From Acidobacteriota bacterium (lineage in GTDB: Bacteria; Acidobacteriota; Blastocatellia; Pyrinomonadales; Pyrinomonadaceae): a stretch of 12,134 bases of DNA. The notes under the pieces are model-generated. The model searched no databases, was not told the DNA's origin, and saw only the letters and a program-made list of their open reading frames with translations. The DNA is taken from contig JABFSB010000419.1 of assembly GCA_013140875.1 (NCBI GenBank), positions 1-12,134 on the forward strand, written 5' to 3'. A program made the translations under genes and the position numbers. Position 1 is the stretch's first letter; the number at the start of each line of letters is the position of its first letter. Shown piece by piece: positions 1-6,917 of the stretch.

Positions 1-485
1 GGTGCAAGAGCAAGCAACGTAGCCGTCGCAAAGCAGCCGGGATTGGCAATGTATTGAGCCAGGCGGATAGATTCGCGATTCGTTTCCGTCAGTCCGTATA
101 CGAACTCCTTCTGGGCTTCACCGATGTGATCGAGTTTATAAAACTGCTTGAAAACATCCGCGTCGTCGATCCGAAAATCGCCCGAGAGATCTATCGCTTT
201 TACATTCTTGGGCAGATCTGGAATAAGACTCAAAGCCTGTCCGTGCGGCAACGCGAAAAAAGCAACATCAATATCAGCCAGTGATGGGAGATGGTCGGAA
301 GCCTTTTCGAAGCGAAGCTCAGTTAAACCATTAAGATTTTTATGAACGTCGCCGACAGCCTTCCCGGCATGCTCGTTCGCTGTCACGATAACAATCTCGG
401 CATTCGGATGGAAAAGTAAAATCCGCAGAAGCTCACTTCCGCCGTAACCCGATCCCCCGAAAATCGCTATTTTGATCAAACTCAT
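1..485 (-). CDS. argC: N-acetyl-gamma-glutamyl-phosphate reductase, N-terminal part (cut by window edge)
   Basis: Third step of arginine synthesis: NADPH-dependent reduction of N-acetyl-glutamyl 5-phosphate to the semialdehyde, in the cytoplasm. Reading the minus strand from the ATG at 483-485 gives 161 complete codons, open to the window edge. The protein starts MSLIKIAIFGGSGYGG, the Rossmann dinucleotide-binding loop (GGSGYGG at about residues 10-16). It continues with FFALPHG at 76-82, IDLSGDFRI at 98-106 and the active-site NPGCF with Cys151, all hallmarks of ArgC. About half of the usual roughly 340 residues is present; the rest lies beyond base 1. The start codon overlaps the stop of the upstream small gene as ATGA, so translation is probably coupled. 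It is the last visible gene of the argR unit. I am very sure of the family. Confidence 0.95.
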   Translation of the reverse strand, partial: MSLIKIAIFGGSGYGGSELLRILLFHPNAEIVIVTANEHAGKAVGDVHKNLNGLTELRFEKASDHLPSLADIDVAFFALPHGQALSLIPDLPKNVKAIDLSGDFRIDDADVFKQFYKLDHIGEAQKEFVYGLTETNRESIRLAQYIANPGCFATATLLALA

Positions 486-862
486 TTGATTAAGTCATTC
501 TGCAGATAATGAACGCTTTTTTTCTTCCAAACAAAAAAGTAGTTTAAATTAAACGATGTACTGTGTTTTTCCCATCTGCCGTCCTCTCGATATTCGAGCG
601 TCCATTGATACGCCTTATCGTCTCTTCGACACTCCTTCAATCGGTAGTCCGTGGACAATCCCTTGAAAAAGCAATTCAAAGCATCCACCTCTTCAACAAA
701 TTGCTGGTGCCAACCGTTGAAGAACACATTTCCGCCGTACATAATTGTGGCCGTGAAGCCAGTTTCCAAGGTGGGAAGTATCGATATTTGATCCTGATCG
801 ATTTGAAATCTCGCCTCGGGATATTCCTTTAACTTTTCTTTAACTTTTTCAATAACGCTCAT
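482..862 (-). CDS. Small uncharacterised protein coupled to argC
   Basis: A 126-residue soluble protein that I cannot assign to a named family. It has no signal peptide and no membrane segment. The N-terminus is a charged amphipathic helix (EKVKEKLKEYPEARF), followed by strand-like stretches rich in aromatic residues: MYGGNVFFNGWHQQF, then ALNCFFKGLS, YQWTLEY and a C-terminal VHYLQNDLI. The alternation suggests a compact alpha+beta fold. It starts 14 bases after the P-loop gene upstream, and its TGA stop overlaps the argC ATG in a 4-base ATGA. This argues for co-translation with argC and for a real gene. No catalytic motif is evident, so a role as a subunit, chaperone or regulator of the arginine enzymes is only a guess from position. 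It could equally be a passenger gene. Confidence 0.8.
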   Translation of the reverse strand: MSVIEKVKEKLKEYPEARFQIDQDQISILPTLETGFTATIMYGGNVFFNGWHQQFVEEVDALNCFFKGLSTDYRLKECRRDDKAYQWTLEYREDGRWEKHSTSFNLNYFFVWKKKSVHYLQNDLIK

Positions 863-876
863 GCAGATATTCCCGC

Positions 877-1932
877 CTAAATTTTCGACGAGGGCATTGC
901 GATTTCCTTTAACGGGGCAGCGTTGATGAGAGAAAATAGTCGGGACCCGTCACGCCGTGCATTTCCGGCTTTTATTCCAAAATGCTCCTGTACAAAATCC
1001 TCACCCATTTGAGAATCCGTGACCGATCCGGCGATAACGTCGATCTTTATCCCGAACTCTTTCAAAACTGCGATGCCGCCAATTACGCCGACATAATCCG
1101 ACGCACAGAAAACGAACGACGAGATCGCCCATCTTATCTCAGCGTCTTTCAGAACCGAATCGACCGAATATCCGCCGACTATGCCGTCGCCAAGTTCGAC
1201 GACTATAAGCTCCGGCGAAAAGCCGTTCAAATGATTCAGAATACCTTTCGAAATAGACGGCAGATCCTCATGATCGACAGTTGACGGCAATCCACAATCC
1301 AGAAAACTGGCCGTAGCGACCGCTCCGTGGTCCTGCATGTGCAGCGTGTCACGCAGGCAGGCGATGCCAGAAAGTTTGGCCCCGGCCACGCGAATGCCGG
1401 CATTTGCCGCTTGTCGAATGATCTCGGTCACGGCCACTGTCTTGCCGGAGTTCATGCACGTACCCGCAACCAGAATTATCGGCGCGGATGGTAAAAGAGA
1501 ACTCGATACCGGAATGGCATTGTCGGCAATATTCAAAACGCTGCCGTCCGGGTGGCAGGCAATCCCGACCACTTCAACCTCGATCGCATCGGAAAACGAA
1601 GAGTGATGGCCCTTGCAGATCCCGATAACGCCGCCCATGTTCAAAAGGTGCAGCCGGTCGCCTGCCTTAAGTGCATCGGGCACGTCGCCGACAAAACCTT
1701 TCAGGGCACGCCGCTTTCCAAGAACACCGAGAAGAATATCGTTCCGGTTGATCTTAGCGAGACGGCCCGTCGGCAGTTCGAGATTGCCATAAGTAACGCT
1801 TTCCGACAGGGCACGTACCGCGACGACGTCACCCGCGACAGGGAAATCGTGCCGATCAATCACCTTCACTTTCTTCGGCATGTCGAGCGGGGAAGTCACC
1901 GAACCGGTTTTGTCGATCTCAATAGTTTTCAT
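877..1932 (-). CDS. BioD/DUF1611-like P-loop protein in the arginine unit
   Basis: A 351-residue protein with two parts. Residues 1-140 are strand-rich with many Gly and Val, perhaps a beta-barrel-like domain. Residues 150-335 look like a P-loop NTPase fold: strand PIILVA, then the loop GTCMNSGKT at 157-165. This has the G-x5-GK-T spacing of dethiobiotin synthetase (GTDTGVGKT) and of DUF1611 proteins rather than the standard GxxxxGKT. A Walker-B-like strand ELIVVELGDGI follows at 241-251, then a conserved-looking GGYSVDSVL. The start ATG overlaps the argR stop (ATGA) and is preceded by an AGGGGA ribosome-binding site. Position between argR and argC points to arginine or N-acetylglutamate metabolism. 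As I recall, DUF1611 members (DgcN) are reported D-glutamate N-acetyltransferases, so a glutamate-acetylating or glutamate-modifying role is possible. The substrate is inference; the P-loop fold is fairly secure. Confidence 0.85.
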   Translation of the reverse strand: MKTIEIDKTGSVTSPLDMPKKVKVIDRHDFPVAGDVVAVRALSESVTYGNLELPTGRLAKINRNDILLGVLGKRRALKGFVGDVPDALKAGDRLHLLNMGGVIGICKGHHSSFSDAIEVEVVGIACHPDGSVLNIADNAIPVSSSLLPSAPIILVAGTCMNSGKTVAVTEIIRQAANAGIRVAGAKLSGIACLRDTLHMQDHGAVATASFLDCGLPSTVDHEDLPSISKGILNHLNGFSPELIVVELGDGIVGGYSVDSVLKDAEIRWAISSFVFCASDYVGVIGGIAVLKEFGIKIDVIAGSVTDSQMGEDFVQEHFGIKAGNARRDGSRLFSLINAAPLKEIAMPSSKI

Positions 1933-2360
1933 AATTTCCCCTGTCGCTCGAACGCTTCCCAGATCTTTCGGATCGCAAGTCGCTGATCTTTTGCGTTACG
2001 CACCGCAATGAAGATCGTGTCGTCACCGGCGATCGTTCCAACAATTTCGGTAATGCGCGCGGCGTCGATCTTTACGGCAACGGCGGATGCGAGGCCGGAA
2101 TCGCATTTCGCGACGATCAGATTCTCGCCCGACACTTCGACACTTGTTATACCGAACATCGTCGACCCCGCCGGTTTTTGCGGCAGCGTATATACGCCTG
2201 ACGCTTTTACAACCCCGAGTTCTTCGAGATCGCGAGAAATACTAGCCTGAGTGACGTCAAAGTCTCTGGAGCGAAGGCGCTTCGCAAGCTCTGCCTGGCT
2301 CTCGATCCGTTCAGCCGATATTAAATTCAATAAGGTCTGCTGTCGTTGAACTTTTTGCAT
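1929..2360 (-). CDS. argR: Arginine repressor ArgR
   Basis: Transcription factor that senses arginine, usually as a hexamer, and controls arginine synthesis genes. From the ATG at 2358-2360 it is 143 residues, a normal ArgR length, beginning MQKVQRQQTLLNLI. The winged helix-turn-helix covers about residues 1-65; QASISRDLEELGVVK is the recognition helix region, matching the SRxLxxxG pattern of the family. The C-terminal oligomerisation and arginine-binding domain carries EIVGTIAGDDTIFI, the diagnostic GTIAGDDT segment with the aspartates that contact arginine. An upstream in-frame start at 2420 would add 20 residues unlike any ArgR and would begin inside the -35 element, so I reject it. No clear Shine-Dalgarno precedes the chosen ATG. 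Its stop overlaps the next gene by 4 bases. It probably represses its own unit through the half-sites just upstream. Confidence 0.95.
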   Translation of the reverse strand: MQKVQRQQTLLNLISAERIESQAELAKRLRSRDFDVTQASISRDLEELGVVKASGVYTLPQKPAGSTMFGITSVEVSGENLIVAKCDSGLASAVAVKIDAARITEIVGTIAGDDTIFIAVRNAKDQRLAIRKIWEAFERQGKL

Positions 2361-2366
2361 CGTTAA

Positions 2367-2406
2367 ATTTATGCACCGAGAATGCATAAATAGTGTATAG
2401 ATGCAT
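2367..2406. promoter_or_regulatory. Putative ArgR operator: three ATGCA half-sites
   Basis: A perfect 9-base inverted repeat ATTTATGCA / TGCATAAAT (2367-2375 and 2383-2391, 7-base spacer) is followed by another ATGCAT at 2401-2406. The half-sites at 2371, 2382 and 2401 are 11 and 19 bases apart, close to one and two helical turns, so they lie on one face of the DNA. The inverted repeat covers the predicted transcription start and the third site lies between the -10 and -35 elements. The half-site differs from the E. coli ARG box (TGAAT/ATTCA), so ArgR as the ligand is inferred from position and from the gene it precedes. Confidence 0.55.
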
Positions 2407-2420
2407 ATGGCAAAAATCAA
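2392..2420 (-). promoter_or_regulatory. Candidate sigma-70-type promoter of the argR unit
   Basis: On the minus strand a -35 element TTGATT (2415-2420) and a -10 element TACACT (2392-2397) are separated by exactly 17 bases. A start near 2385 would leave a leader of about 25 bases before argR, and would fall inside the inverted repeat at 2367-2391. Matches to consensus are moderate (4 of 6 in each box). Confidence 0.45.
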
Positions 2421-2466
2421 GTTGCAATTGAATTACCGGAGTGTTTGTTTGAGATTTTCTTCGCTA

Positions 2467-2560
2467 TCTTTGTGTCTTGATCTTTGTGAGCTTTGTTTTA
2501 AAAACCGTGTTGACACGAAGAACACAGAGAGAAGACACAAAGAGCACAAAGGAGAAAAAC
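2467..2560. repeat. Spacer inverted repeat of CTTTGTG/CACAAAG units
   Basis: Between mlaD and argR, TCTTTGTGTCT (2467-2477) pairs perfectly with AGACACAAAGA (2533-2543). Further CTTTGTG and CACAAAG copies flank these arms, and the right arm repeats with a 9-base period (ACACAAAGA then GCACAAAGG). The middle holds a small palindrome CGTGT-tg-ACACG (2506-2517). No coding frame fits. The same style recurs at 8518-8576 and 10061-10182. The remaining bases of this spacer (2421-2466, 2561-2606) show nothing I can name. Confidence 0.7.
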
Positions 2561-2606
2561 GTACTTAAATGTTTGCAATCGATCCGCTACGGACTTTCTC
2601 CGCGTT

Positions 2607-3791
2607 TTAAAAAAGGCTGAGTTTTATTCGCAGATACTTCTTCGGATTCTGGCGAAAATCGTATATCAGTTTGGTGCTTTCGCTCGAAAGCTGATTTACA
2701 TTCGACGCGGTTTGATTGATGTTGTTGTAGAGAGTTTCGTCATTGATAAGCTTGCCGATCGTGCCCTTGCCGGCCTGTGCGTCGGCGATCAATTGCTCGA
2801 TCCTGGTCGCGGTGGAATTGAAACGGGCCAGCGTATTTCTTGCATCGTCGTAAAGCTGCTCATCTTTTAAAAGCTTTCCGGCGGAACCGCGGCCGGCCGA
2901 AAGGTCGGTAGAGATTGCCTTGAAATCGTCGGCGATGCTGTTGATCTTGGACGCGGATGTTCTTAGATCGGCGATCGCGGCACGGGCGTCGTTGTATAGC
3001 GCCTCGTCGGTCAGGAACTTGCCCGCCGTTCCGCGTCCCGCTTTGAGGTCGGTGGAAATCGCTTCAAGCTGAACAACCGTCTTATTAAGATTGTTATAAA
3101 GCTCCGGGTCGTTAACGAGTTTGCCCGCGGTTCCGTCACCTTTATTTACCTTATTCAGCGTGGCCTGCATTTCGGTAATCGTCGAATCGAGGTTTTTGTA
3201 GAGCGATTCGTCGTTGATTATTTGCCCGAGCGTCCCTTCGCCCTGATTAGCTTTATTCAATATCTCATTTGCTGGGATCGCTATCTTGTTGATCTGCTCC
3301 AGCAATTCGTTTCCGGTCTGTGTGAGCTGGTTGATCGAGATCGCGACGCGCGATTCCAGGACGTCGTTCTCTTTGACCGGCGATCCTTTCGCTGTTCCGG
3401 GAGAAATATTTATTGTCTTATCGTTGGCGAGAAGGGAAGTCGCAATGAGCTGAGCGTTCGAGTCCGTCCGGATCCGCTCGGTGATCGGGCTGCCGCTAAG
3501 TTCGTTGTCTATCGCCATTACGGCCTCGACCTTTAGCTCCTCGGGGCTGTCCGGCGGAAGCAGGTTTACTTTTTCCACTTTGCCGATACGCACGCCCGCC
3601 AACTGTACCTCTGAGCCTTCGCGAAGGCCGTCCGCGGCGGCAAACCGGGCTTTTAGCTTCAGCTTCTTTTCAAACGGATTGAAATCGCCCGTCGAGTTCA
3701 GGATTAGAAAACCGAGTACGGCCAGACCGAACAGCACGAAAATGCCGACGCGTACTTTGCTGAATGTTAGACTCTTCTTCGTTTCAACCAT
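2607..3791 (-). CDS. mlaD: MCE/MlaD-family lipid transport protein with five tandem repeats
   Basis: Substrate-binding part of an Mla-type phospholipid ABC transporter. It is anchored in the inner membrane and faces the periplasm. Of 394 residues, 13-32 form one membrane helix (VRVGIFVLFGLAVLGFLIL). The MCE domain covers about 40-150, including GLREGSEVQLAGVRIGKV (55-72). From 180 on there are five copies of a GxGTxGKLxxDxxLYxN element, beginning at residues 184, 218, 252, 300 and 341 and joined by long predicted helices that probably form coiled coil. E. coli MlaD is only about 180 residues, so the C-terminal half is a large extension; similar repeats are common in MCE proteins of other phyla. 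The gap to mlaF upstream is 12 bases. The start is the only sensible ATG and lacks a clear ribosome-binding site. Confidence 0.9.
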   Translation of the reverse strand: MVETKKSLTFSKVRVGIFVLFGLAVLGFLILNSTGDFNPFEKKLKLKARFAAADGLREGSEVQLAGVRIGKVEKVNLLPPDSPEELKVEAVMAIDNELSGSPITERIRTDSNAQLIATSLLANDKTINISPGTAKGSPVKENDVLESRVAISINQLTQTGNELLEQINKIAIPANEILNKANQGEGTLGQIINDESLYKNLDSTITEMQATLNKVNKGDGTAGKLVNDPELYNNLNKTVVQLEAISTDLKAGRGTAGKFLTDEALYNDARAAIADLRTSASKINSIADDFKAISTDLSAGRGSAGKLLKDEQLYDDARNTLARFNSTATRIEQLIADAQAGKGTIGKLINDETLYNNINQTASNVNQLSSESTKLIYDFRQNPKKYLRIKLSLF

Positions 3792-3803
3792 AAGTGCCGC
3801 AAT

Positions 3804-4700
3804 TTATTTTCCGTTTATGAATCTTTGCACGTATTGGTCACCGGTCGCCTGCAACTGTTCATCCGATCCGCTGAATATGATCTGTCCGTCGCGCAACATT
3901 ATCACTTCGGTATTGATCAAACAAAGCTTTTCACCTTCTTTCTCGAAGATAACATGGCCGTTCTCATCGACCACAGCGTACTCCGACGAAAGATAGGCGA
4001 CATTGTTCATTTCGTGCGTGACGAAGATCGATGATACGTCCTGCAGGTCGCGCAGTTTGATCGCAAGTTCGCAAATAGTACGGGCCGTCGGCGGATCAAG
4101 CCCGGCCGTAGGCTCATCGAATAAGACGATCTGCGGATCACCGATCAATGCGCGGGCGATCCCCACGCGTCGCCGCATTCCGCCTGAAAGTTCGATAGGC
4201 ATTTTATCGATCGCGTCCTCGAGATCGACAAACTGAAGCATTCGCCGGACCTCCAGTTCGATCTCGTCTTCCTCGACGCCCTGCTCTCTCAAACGATAGG
4301 CCACGTTTTCATAGACCGAAAGTGAATCGAACAAAGCACCTTCCTGAAACACCATGCCGATCTTTTGCCGAACCGGCATCATATCCTGTTCGGTGTTTGC
4401 GGTTATGTCCTCGCCGTCGATCAATATCTGACCCGAGTCCGGCTTTAGCAGGCCGAGGATCAATCGAATAATGGTCGATTTGCCGCCGCCGCTTCGCCCC
4501 AGGATCAGCTTTGTTTCGCCCCGGCGGACTGTAAAACTGACGCCGTTCAGGATCTGCCGGTCGTCGAATGAAAGGAATACATCGCGAAACTCGATCGCTG
4601 GGACAATGCGGTCAGGCTCATCGATCGGCACTTCCAGATCGAAATGTTCGGCCTCTTCTTCGCCGATCTGCTCACGGAATGTATCCTCAAGTGTCTGCAT
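3804..4700 (-). CDS. mlaF: Mla-type ABC transporter ATP-binding protein
   Basis: ATPase that powers phospholipid movement with MlaE and MlaD, on the cytoplasmic face of the inner membrane. In 298 residues it shows Walker A GRSGGGKST (68-76), Q-loop VFQ (Gln119), ABC signature LSGGMRRRVGIARAL (171-185), Walker B IVLFDEPTAGLD (191-202) and the H-loop THE with His229. The first 33 residues are an acidic extension before the first strand (AIEFRDVFLSF). Between the H-loop and the final GSDEQL segment there is an extra stretch of roughly 23 residues (about 240-265), compared with E. coli MlaF as I remember it. It sits 12 bases from both mlaE and mlaD. The long acidic N-terminus could mean a later start, but no better ATG with a ribosome-binding site is visible. 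Confidence 0.93.
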   Translation of the reverse strand: MQTLEDTFREQIGEEEAEHFDLEVPIDEPDRIVPAIEFRDVFLSFDDRQILNGVSFTVRRGETKLILGRSGGGKSTIIRLILGLLKPDSGQILIDGEDITANTEQDMMPVRQKIGMVFQEGALFDSLSVYENVAYRLREQGVEEDEIELEVRRMLQFVDLEDAIDKMPIELSGGMRRRVGIARALIGDPQIVLFDEPTAGLDPPTARTICELAIKLRDLQDVSSIFVTHEMNNVAYLSSEYAVVDENGHVIFEKEGEKLCLINTEVIMLRDGQIIFSGSDEQLQATGDQYVQRFINGK

Positions 4701-4712
4701 CGTATCGCGGCG

Positions 4713-5483
4713 TTAAATGATTCCGACCCCCAGAATCGACTGGATTGCCTTGGCGAGAAAGAAGTCGAAAATAATTACCCAAATAGATGAAAGGACTACG
4801 GCGTTGATAGTAGATACCCCGACGCCGACGGTTCCGCCGCTGGTCGTCAATCCCTTGTGACATGAAATACTGCCGATAACTAACCCGAAAAAGAACGGTT
4901 TAATTATGCCGCCGATCAGGTCGTTCGATGTGATCCCATTACGCACCGAAGCAATGAACACGCCTTGATTTTGATCAAAGACGTAGTTCGCGATCGCTCC
5001 GCCGCCGATGATGCCGAATATATCGGCCGCAACGGTAAGAAGGGGCAGCATAACGATCAGGGCAATCACACGCGGAGCAACGAGCTTTTTTAAGGGATCG
5101 GTGCCGAGGGCCCGCATTGCGTCTATCTGCTGCGACACGACCATCGATCCAAGCTCGGCCGAGATCGCCGAACCGATACGACCCGAAACCATCAACGCCG
5201 TAAGCACCGGCCCCAGCTCACGGATCAGCGAAACCGCCACCGAGCGTCCCGCCTCGCTGTGTATACCGTAGTATTCCAGGGTAGGAAATGTCTGCAAGAC
5301 CAATACGCCGCCTGTAAAAAATCCGGTAAGCAAAACGATCGGAAGCGAGCCGACACCGATCAAGTCCATCTGTCGGATCAACTCGTCAAGGTATCGCGGC
5401 CTTCGGAATATGCCTGTAACAACACCCCACAAAAGCAGGCTGACCTCTTGAAGCTCGAACAGGAACTTTTTAATTGGATTCAT
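4713..5483 (-). CDS. mlaE: Mla-type ABC transporter permease
   Basis: Inner-membrane permease of the phospholipid transporter. From the ATG at 5481-5483 it is 256 residues, the normal MlaE length, starting MNPIKKFLFELQEV. It has several hydrophobic segments (about 45-65, 145-170, 195-215 and 230-250). It also carries family hallmarks: VSLIRELGPVLTALMVSGRIGSAISAELGSM, then the coupling-helix region QQIDAMRALGTDP, and PRVIALIVMLPLL. The frame is open to a TTG at 5582, which would give 289 residues, but that codon lies in the T-tract of the upstream terminator and the extra 33 residues are basic and unlike the family. The terminator also implies that mlaEFD needs its own promoter between about 5484 and 5580; I could not pick out a convincing one. 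Confidence 0.92.
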   Translation of the reverse strand: MNPIKKFLFELQEVSLLLWGVVTGIFRRPRYLDELIRQMDLIGVGSLPIVLLTGFFTGGVLVLQTFPTLEYYGIHSEAGRSVAVSLIRELGPVLTALMVSGRIGSAISAELGSMVVSQQIDAMRALGTDPLKKLVAPRVIALIVMLPLLTVAADIFGIIGGGAIANYVFDQNQGVFIASVRNGITSNDLIGGIIKPFFFGLVIGSISCHKGLTTSGGTVGVGVSTINAVVLSSIWVIIFDFFLAKAIQSILGVGII

Positions 5484-5577
5484 TCGCCGAATCGGACGCC
5501 GGAAAAAGCGAAACTCTGGTTTCAAAAAGGTTACAACGAAGCGGCGGATTCGACAAACAGGGTTTGGGGGTGAATTT

Positions 5578-5613
5578 AACAAAAAGAAAGCCGGCCTTGT
5601 GATCGGTCGGCTT
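5578..5613 (-). terminator. Intrinsic terminator of the sigma/anti-sigma/LTxxQ unit
   Basis: On the minus strand, arms AAGCCGACC and GGCCGGCTT (5605-5613 and 5588-5596) form a 9-pair stem with one G-U pair and an 8-base loop. TCTTTTTGTT follows immediately. The plus strand lacks a T-run on its downstream side, so it works in one direction. It lies 28 bases beyond the LTxxQ gene stop. Confidence 0.85.
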
Positions 5614-5641
5614 AAAGATCGGATTTGGATTCTGTTTGCGG

Positions 5642-6184
5642 TTAGTTGCCCGGTAAACGGTTTCCGCGCCTAAGCTGCCTCAAAGCGGGACGAACACCCG
5701 GCGCCTGCGGCGTACTGTTTTCTCTCGCCTCGGCAAACCGGCGGCGAATATCGCGGAAACGGACGAGTTGTTCCCGCGTCAACAATTTACGAATGGCCAG
5801 CTCGTTCGAGAATTTTATCCGTGCAAGTTCAGCCTGGGCCGTCTGAAATTCGGAAAGACGAGACTTGAAATCGGAATCGTCAATGCTATCGGCATAGATC
5901 GCCATGTTTAATGCCCGATTTGCTTCCTGAAAACGCTGTCTGGCCGCCTGTTCGACCGGCTTACGATCAACATTAAGCCGACGGACCGCCTGAAACTGTT
6001 CACGCGACAATCCGAGCTCTTGCAAAATATTCGGACGCATATCATCGGACGGCTGACCGGCTTGACCAAAACGAGCTTCCTTTGGCCGGTCAGGCGGCGG
6101 GCCATCCTGCGCAAAAACAGCGGCAGACGCAAAAAGCATCGCCGCAAAAAGAACAATTAGCTTGGGGAATTTTATATTCAACAT
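5642..6184 (-). CDS. Secreted LTxxQ (Spy/CpxP-like) periplasmic protein
   Basis: Probable periplasmic envelope-stress or metal-sensing protein. The ATG at 6182-6184, with GAGG eight bases upstream, gives 180 residues; a TTG two codons earlier is less likely. Residues 1-25 form a signal peptide (hydrophobic LIVLFAAMLFASA, cleavage after AVFA). The mature part starts with a Pro/Asp-rich linker, then a helical region with LGLSREQFQAVRRL and LLTREQLVRFRDI, the paired LTxxQ motifs of the Spy/CpxP/ZraP group. The tail is strongly basic (RPALRQLRRGNRL). It begins 9 bases after the anti-sigma stop and ends before a terminator, so it is the last gene of the sigma unit. By analogy with CpxP or CnrX it may feed back on that sigma pathway; that part is inference. 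No cysteine is present in the mature part. Confidence 0.85.
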   Translation of the reverse strand: MLNIKFPKLIVLFAAMLFASAAVFAQDGPPPDRPKEARFGQAGQPSDDMRPNILQELGLSREQFQAVRRLNVDRKPVEQAARQRFQEANRALNMAIYADSIDDSDFKSRLSEFQTAQAELARIKFSNELAIRKLLTREQLVRFRDIRRRFAEARENSTPQAPGVRPALRQLRRGNRLPGN

Positions 6185-6193
6185 TTTCAAACC

Positions 6194-6910
6194 TCACTCA
6201 TCCCGAGTGTCTATTTCGGCGAGAAGATCTCCGAGCCGAATCGTATTGTCATCCTCATCCTCAAAATCATTCAACCTCGGAGCATTCTGCCGCTTTGCCT
6301 CGATAGGCCGCGAAGTATTTTTCGGAGCATTCCGAACGGGTTTTGTATCCATCGATCTCGCAGTCTTTGCCGATGCCTTGACCGGTTTCAACTCTAAATC
6401 CTTGTCTACAATAACATCGCCTCGCGGGGTTTCTTCCTTAGCCGCAACGGCTGAAGTCCCTGTCTCAGGCTTGCTCTCGGGCGCGATCTTCTCCGGCGGC
6501 GGTTGGGTGTTCTTGTTGACGTTGGCTCCGGCAACGTCAACTGCCGACGGAACCATGTACCAGCCGCCGACAGCGAGCGCAATTACGGCAAAAGCCGATC
6601 CGAGAGTCGCCAAGCGGGCCGGCGAAGCAAAGAATCCACGCAACGCGTCTATCCACGAAGTCGTTGCGGCTTCGCCATAAGGGATAACTATTCGCGGGGT
6701 CGGCATTTCGACAAACTCGTCGCGATGCCATTCATAGACATCAAGCCGGGCGAACGAGACATCGGCCAATTCCGCCGTGCATGGATCGCAGTCGACCAGA
6801 TGCGATTCGAACGTCGTTCTTTTGGACGCGTTCAACTCGTTATAGAGATAAGCAACTACCTCTTCCGAGAAAGAACAAGCTGCAATATTTTGATCTTCAG
6901 TGCTGTTCAT
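6194..6910 (-). CDS. Membrane anti-sigma factor with zinc-finger motif
   Basis: Likely binds and holds the ECF sigma factor encoded 7 bases upstream. Its 238 residues begin with an anti-sigma domain: a conserved-looking helix SEEVVAYLYNELNASKR, then HLVDCDPC with His37, Cys41 and Cys44 (the H-x3-C-x2-C zinc motif), plus Cys12 as a possible fourth ligand. A single membrane helix lies at about 101-120 (ATLGSAFAVIALAVGGWYMV). The remaining 118 residues are a low-complexity Pro/Lys/Glu-rich periplasmic stretch ending in an acidic patch (DFEDEDDN). Orientation is therefore cytoplasmic N-terminus, periplasmic C-terminus, as needed for signal transfer to the secreted LTxxQ protein. The start ATG is preceded by AAGG. 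Confidence in anti-sigma function is high from motif plus context. Confidence 0.9.
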   Translation of the reverse strand: MNSTEDQNIAACSFSEEVVAYLYNELNASKRTTFESHLVDCDPCTAELADVSFARLDVYEWHRDEFVEMPTPRIVIPYGEAATTSWIDALRGFFASPARLATLGSAFAVIALAVGGWYMVPSAVDVAGANVNKNTQPPPEKIAPESKPETGTSAVAAKEETPRGDVIVDKDLELKPVKASAKTARSMDTKPVRNAPKNTSRPIEAKRQNAPRLNDFEDEDDNTIRLGDLLAEIDTRDE

Positions 6911-6917
6911 AGCAACC

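Noticed and set aside
2361..2420. ArgR start 20 residues further upstream
   Set aside because: The extra residues are unlike ArgR, the codon lies in the promoter region, and the inner ATG gives the normal length.
2607..3260. CRISPR-like or DNA-level direct repeats in mlaD
   Set aside because: The repetition is at protein level within one long frame, with irregular DNA similarity and no constant repeat sequence.
5484..5582. MlaE start at the TTG at 5582
   Set aside because: The TTG lies in the T-tract of the upstream terminator and the added 33 residues are basic and not family-like.
5588..5613. Bidirectional terminator
   Set aside because: Only the minus-strand side has a T-run, and no plus-strand gene ends there.
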